A DNA stretch of 64,000 bases from positions 775,800-839,799 of the forward strand of contig JAEUWP010000562.1 in the NCBI GenBank assembly GCA_018524725.1, given 5' to 3'. Origin of the DNA: Podaxis mareebaensis (taxonomy: Eukaryota > Basidiomycota > Agaricomycetes > Agaricales > Agaricaceae). The position numbers and the translations under genes were made by a program. Positions 59,149 to 64,000 of this stretch are shown here, one piece after another; positions within the stretch are counted from its first letter, which is position 1; every line of letters starts with the position of its first letter. The notes beneath the pieces were generated by a model. It was not told the origin of the DNA. It did no database searches and worked only from the letters and a program-made list of their open reading frames with translations.

Positions 59149-62100
59149 CTATCGTACAAAACGGCGTGAAGGCCTGCTCGTCACAACGTTTCTCCGCCGA
59201 GAATCTACTAGAGGGGCAGTAGATGGTACAGTCGAGGGGTCTGCAGCACCGGCAGTCTTCTTCACCAATGGACGGAGAGGCTCCATTATCGGCTTCCGCA
59301 CGCTTGACGCAACAGAAGGAGCCCGAGATTCTGGACTATCGTGAGGCGTAACCATCGTGGATCCTGACGAATTGCTTGGTGTAGGCGATCGAGGAATGTG
59401 GGGAACAGGGGCAGGGATGGGAATTTGGGCAGGGATTTTTTGGGTGAAATCTTCGGCTTCAGTATCCTCTTCGTCCTCGTCCGGGGGAAGAGAGATAGGT
59501 TCCGTGACATGTGTGCTACTGTGTGATGTTGGGCTCTTGCCTGTGCTCTTCCGTAAGAGCACCTCACGGTTTTGTGTCAGGTCCCAGTGATCTACATAGT
59601 TCCATGCCTTTTTCTGTGGTGTGGCTCCTGTGGATATGTCAGGCCGGGTGCCATGCTCCCCCAATTGCTGGTTAACAGCATGCAACGCGCTTAGATCATC
59701 ATTGAGGCTGTCGTAGTAGCTCGAGGAGTTTTCCGATAGCGAAGATGCCTAGTAGCTGGACTTAGTCATTTGAAATGCGGTTCAATGAAGGTGGCGTACC
59801 TCTGTAGTGATGTTGCCGAGATAGAGTCCCAAACTATCCAAACTGGACGTTAGGCCCCCCTCAAGTTGTCCATAGTAGGATTGGATATCCCGCCCTAATG
59901 AATCTGTCGCCTCGAGCCTTGCTCGCTTCGCTCTCGAATGCTGTTTGAATGCTAAGAGAAAGACAGATTAGTGCAAATCCATTGCTGTAGGATGGATACA
60001 AACGTGCCCTGGGATGTTGATGCAGCATACGTCGTTGTCTTCTCTGTCGCCCAAGCTGTATGAGAGGTAATAGAAGTCGACATTTGATCACGCAATGCCT
60101 GTGACTTCTCCTTGATCGTCGACTTCGTATGATCGAGAGTCTAAGGGTAGATGATGTATATACCAAGATCTGAAAACAGGACATATATTCACCTTGAATG
60201 CACCATCTCGGGTCCGCTTGGCAGAGGCACTTTGCTTTTGCAATGTTGTGTTGGCTGAGTTTCCATTGCATACCATCTGATCAAACAGGCTACCCTGCTG
60301 CTGGAGGTATGACTCCAATGCACCTTCCGCCTTCACATTTTGATCATGTAGGCCATTCATACGCTCCTCCAACCTGGAGTGTTGCTCGTTCATGAACGCG
60401 TCCAACATCTCCGACATCCGATGCATCAACGTCTCTTTCGCTTTGTCCGCTTTCATCTTCTCGCTCTTAAGTATTTGTATGAGCATCTCGTTCTGCTGCC
60501 GTAGGTGCGCAATCTCGGCTTGGGCAGCGTTGTTCGTCAGTTGTCGCGACCGTTCTAGCGACCCTAGCTCGCCCTTAATGTATTCTTGAACGTCCCGGAG
60601 GACGGCTTCCAGCACGGAATGGACGTCGCCGAAGGCTCTCTCCACTGCTGCCATCCCTCTCTGACTGGACTGCTGAAGGTCGTCACAAATCGTCGAGTAC
60701 GTTGATGTGAGACTAGCACCCCATGAGACAAATTCGTTCTTGAGAGTCGTCTGCATTTCGTCCAGGGTTGAATGGGCGATCCTCAGAGCCTCGGTTTCGG
60801 TTTTGTTATTGTCCTGAATATTGCTGAGCGCGGTCTGTATTTGAGCGAGTTGCTCGCCAATGGTCTGGGAATATGATGATAATTTTTTGAGCTCGGTTAC
60901 TTCGGCTTCCCTGGCCATTGTTTGAAGCTTTATCGCGGTTTCCGCCATTGACTGGTGGAGGTCGCCAAGTTTCTTTGACATTACTTCAGTCAAGGACGAT
61001 ATTGTCTTGCCGCATTTGGACACAGTCGTCGAATTCGACTCAAGGACGTTTGACTTTCTCTCTGCAAAAAAGGTTAAATCAGGGATTATGATCAGGGAGG
61101 GAATTTAATGGGAATAAGTTCGACATACCCAGCTTCTGGAATAGGCCACCGATGTCGCGTAAGGTTTCAGCCGCAACATTTTTCAACTCTTCCGCTACAT
61201 CGTTTAACTTCACCTCCGTGTTCTGATGTGCCTTGCACACTATAATCTCTTCGTCCAGAGCCACCTTTGTCTCCTGTAACTGACCCTCCGTCTGACTCAA
61301 CGCAGCTTCCGTCTTCTCCAATTTTCCTTTCGTCTCCTTCAACTCCTCATCTCTCTTCATCAGTAACCCAATACTCTGTTCAAACTCCTCCCTGACAGCC
61401 CGCATCTGACTCTCCACAATTTCAATTTGTTTTTTCGCCTCTTGAAGTTCGGTTTGTCGCAACTCTTGCTCGGCATTAAGCTGGTTCCAGCTTTCCTCGG
61501 AAAAGAATATGCCGTTCTTTTCTCTTGCTGCAAGAAGATCGCATTTGAGCCGTTCGATTTCGGCTATGTATTCTTTGAGAAGGCCGTTCCGTGTCATACG
61601 CTGGTTTACTTCAGGTTTGTTACGGATGGATTTGGCACGAAGGGCGTAGTCCAGGGTTGACAGTGTTTCTTCCATATTGGAGCGTGCGGGAGAAATGGTG
61701 GCAATAATACATGTTTTGGTGCGTCCTCCCAAAGAGTCTTGGAGAAGGCGAGTGAGCTTAGATTCACTAATGTGAATGAGTAGATATAATATAAGAGAAA
61801 GTAATATTCTTACCGATAAGGTATATGTTGGGCATTATCGACCAATGCATTAATGACCCGACCGAGAGTGAGGAGAGATTGATTAATCATGCCAGCTTCG
61901 CGAGCTCTCTTGTTTTCAGCGCCAGAACGTCCGATGTTCTCAGAGCCGGCAAGGTCGACGAGGTTGAATTTGCCGACTTTAAGCAAGTCGTCACCTATGT
62001 TGGACGTTTCCTTGACGTGGACAGTGATGGAGAAGATCGAGTGCGAACGACTGGAATGGTCGTTGAAACGGGTGGCAGCAATTTGCCTCCGTTCACTGCC

Positions 62101-63000
62101 CTTTGCCAGGAGAGCTAAAGCATCCTTGCAGTCCTTAACGGCGATGTCTTCTAAGCCTTGTATGAAAACGCCCTTCTTGCCAGCCTCGTCAAAAATCTTG
62201 AGGCCTTCGGAGGGCTTGTCTTTCGCTCCCATCCCCATAGGTTGAGTGGAGCCCGTCGGAGGCGCAAGGTCGTTGGCGAGTAGATCACGGAGTTCTTCGT
62301 TGTAGAGTTCGATGTATGATATCTTAACGCTGTAGTCGGACTTGGATGTTTCGAGGGAATGGAAGAGGCGAAAGAGAACTCTTGGAATCATTCCTGCATC
62401 GGATGAGGGGTTGCCCATGGGTGTCGGCTTGAGGTCGCCATGCATAGTATATCTAGGAAGCGGTCCAGCATATATCTAGCAGGAAGAAAAATAAACGTAC
62501 GTTTTGCCAGTTCCAGTCTGGCCGTATGCGAATAATGTACAATTGTAGCCCATGAGGACTTCTTCCAGCATTGGGCTAACAACATCATGATAAATCATGG
62601 CTTGGTCCGCCTCGGGACCAAAGACGAGGTCAAATGGATAGGTGCGGATAGGGGGTAGCGTAACAATGCCCAGACTAGATTGCGGTGTGCCCGTCTCAAT
62701 AGATATTTCTTTACTTTTGGCTCCACTCGAGGAAACGATAATAGGCGAGTTCTCCTGAACTTCGCGATCGGAGCGACGGCGGCAGCGGATGACGACTTGA
62801 ATATTAGACTCTGAGTTCTCGGAGCCCTTCTGCGAGTGGGATGTAAGGCTTGATACCGTCGAGAGTATTGTGGAATTCAGGTTATTTGTGGCATTGGGTT
62901 CAGAAGAAATGGCTTTCGATACGGATCGTGTACGGTTTTGCGACGGTGCGGGGAGGGTGTTAGCGACCTTGGCTTTTGGAACGGGTCGCCTTGAGGCCAT
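59149..63000 (-). CDS. Kinesin-5 mitotic motor (BimC / Eg5 / Cut7 family)
   Basis: Plus-end-directed homotetrameric motor that slides spindle microtubules apart. Start [20 protein letters not shown] at 63000. The motor domain has [36 protein letters not shown] (P-loop), YTMHGD after an intron, [38 protein letters not shown] (switch I), [20 protein letters not shown] (switch II), [17 protein letters not shown] and a second half with [21 protein letters not shown] long coiled coil follows (about 60,090-61,600). Near the C-terminus [20 protein letters not shown] is the BimC box, with a TP site for cyclin-dependent kinase. The last 150 residues are Pro/Ser-rich and basic, ending RPSRRFVR. About 1,150 residues, a normal length. 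Confidence 0.96.
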
Positions 63001-63213
63001 TGCGTCTGCCTATTAGCAAGGCAGTGTCGAGGGCGTCCGGAGTCGGGAGTCGTTGGGATGGCGTCAATGCCGTTTCGATTGAGGACCAACAATCAGGACG
63101 CGTTGGATCACGTGAGCGAGACTTCGACTTGGAGTCACATGCAACAGAATTGTAAGACGCATAAATTGGAGTTTCCAGCCCAAGGCAGTGGTCGTGCGGA
63201 TCTTCGTCTCTCA
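63001..63213. promoter_or_regulatory. Divergent promoter with CACGTG, kinesin-5 / ELF1
   Basis: 213 bases between the two start codons. A CACGTG core lies at 63119-63124 (GGATCACGTGAGC), roughly in the middle. The flanking triplets make it close to the TCACGTGA palindrome also seen upstream of H2B. Confidence 0.5.
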
Positions 63214-63660
63214 ATGGGCAAACGTAAAAAGTCTTCCAGGAAACCGGCTCCAGCACGCCAGAAAGTACCGCTGGGTGAGTTCACATTTCCCTTGAGTCTA
63301 TTGCGACTCAAGCACTGAACCTCTTATCCTTGGGCAGATACAACCTTCACCTGCTTATTCTGCCACCATGACAAGTCTGTAACTGTACGCATGGACAGGA
63401 AGGAGGGTGTAGCAAACCTGGTCTGTCGTGTCTGTGACCAGCGGTACCAGAGTAAAGTTAATCGTCAGTAGCTACTGCTTTCCTGTCAAACTTGGTGTGG
63501 CTGACTTGGTTTACGTTTAGATTTGACGGAACCCATTGACATCTACTCGGAATGGATTGACGCTGCAGATGCGGCTCAGCGTGAAGATGCTCCACGTCGT
63601 CCTGCTGCGTCGTCAAGTCGTGCCACCCGCGCACCGGCCTATGACAGTGATGATGAGTAA
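63214..63660 (+). CDS. ELF1: Transcription elongation factor ELF1
   Basis: Small zinc-finger factor that binds RNA polymerase II and helps it pass nucleosomes. Start MGKRKKSSRKPAPARQKVPL at 63214, a conserved basic lead. An intron (GTGAGT...TTGGGCAG) follows, then DTTFTCLFCHHDKSVTVRMD, RKEGVANLVCRVCDQRYQSK and VNHLTEPIDIYSEWIDAADA. The four cysteines (CLFC and CRVC) bind zinc. A further intron separates QSKVN from HLTEP. The tail is acidic and Ser/Arg-rich (AQREDAPRRPAASSSRATRA, PAYDSDDE). About 115 residues, in the usual range. Confidence 0.95.
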
Positions 63661-63960
63661 GATCTCCCCTCGTGGACTTGCCGTGACTCTCCTTAGATTT
63701 CGGTGGTCATTGTATATTAGATATATATCTGAAGCTTCGGTAGTGCAGCTGTAATATAATTTCCTTGTAAAAGAGATTGCAGTGCGAAATGAGTGGATGA
63801 TGGACGGTAACAACGGCAAACACGGACAGCACTTTCCTTTACAACCGCCTCATTTACAACCGTGACCCTATCACCCGCTCGACCTTACGTCTTACTCTTA
63901 CCTTCTTTTGATACTCTTCAGATACAAGCCTGATTACCCGTGCCGTTGGCACTCTTTACT
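63661..63960. other. Window end: ELF1 3' region, no gene seen
   Basis: About 300 bases after ELF1. The first 100 are AT-rich with TATATTAGATATATATCTG, likely 3' UTR. The rest is pyrimidine-rich (63840-63940), which could be the start region of a gene beyond the edge. Confidence 0.35.
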
Positions 63961-64000
63961 CAATCTAATTCAGAGTTCAAAGCACAATCTAATTCAGAGT
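63961..64000. repeat. Direct repeat at the window edge
   Basis: CAATCTAATTCAGAGT occurs at 63961-63976 and again at 63985-64000, a 24-base period. The second copy touches the end of the window, so the array may continue. Confidence 0.75.

Noticed and set aside
1..64000. CRISPR array, phage or bacterial defence system, transposon
   Set aside because: No regular spacer-repeat array, no terminal inverted repeats with transposase, no reverse transcriptase or integrase motifs were found; gene structure is eukaryotic throughout.

Overview
The window is a gene-dense piece of a filamentous basidiomycete nuclear genome, most likely a mushroom-forming Agaricomycete. The grounds are many short GT-AG introns (about 45-60 nt) in nearly every gene, an alpha-1,3-glucan synthase, a Ste11-type MAPKKK with SAM and Ras-binding-like regions, and a divergent fungal kinase-like gene. 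No prokaryotic operons, CRISPR arrays, tRNA genes or recognisable transposons were seen. All gene models were read by eye from splice signals and protein similarity, so outer coordinates are better supported than individual introns.

Layout: 1-4507 Nup133-like nucleoporin (-, runs off the left edge); 4852-5494 histone H2B (-); 5736-6767 SAM methyltransferase (-); 7150-9181 sphingoid long-chain base kinase (+); 9593-10641 mitochondrial hydroxyacyl-thioester dehydratase HTD2 (+), with a small tandem repeat starting at its stop codon; 10.7-11.3 kb weak unassigned ORF; 11700-13101 PRCC-like nuclear protein (-); 13467-21275 alpha-1,3-glucan synthase (-); 22339-26125 Ste11 MAPKKK (+); 26467-28953 TRM1 tRNA dimethyltransferase (-); 29182-32153 ferric reductase (-); 32550-32990 ATX1 copper chaperone (-); 33525-36060 LAT-family amino-acid transporter (-); 36339-37391 exosome subunit MTR3 (-); 37490-38761 NSRP1-like splicing factor (+); 38874-40121 divergent kinase-like protein (-); 40654-41341 PPIE-like RRM protein (+); 41730-42562 TAF13 (-); 42679-44501 DUF4211-like nuclear protein (-); 44695-52766 very large protein with two C1-like zinc fingers (+); 52831-53210 DPM2 (-); 53409-58181 TRAPP-II subunit Trs120 (+); 58390-58954 VPS55/LEPROT (-); 59149-63000 kinesin-5 (-); 63214-63660 elongation factor ELF1 (+).

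Most genes are housekeeping: nuclear pore, chromatin, transcription, RNA processing, tRNA modification, ER mannosylation, Golgi/endosome traffic and mitosis. Two neighbourhoods may have a shared theme. Ferric reductase and ATX1 lie in tandem and belong to the same metal pathway, with an amino-acid transporter next to them. The glucan synthase and the Ste11 MAPKKK diverge from a 1-kb promoter region.

The most interesting observations are very small 5' coding exons (DPM2 starts with an exon holding only the ATG; H2B and ATX1 start with 12-nt exons), which hide ATX1 and DPM2 from simple ORF scans; dual in-frame starts in TRM1 that could give mitochondrial and nuclear forms; a long acidic insert inside the ferric reductase NAD(P)H domain; a PPIE-type RRM protein without its cyclophilin half; and the roughly 2,300-residue C1-finger protein, which I cannot assign to a characterised family.
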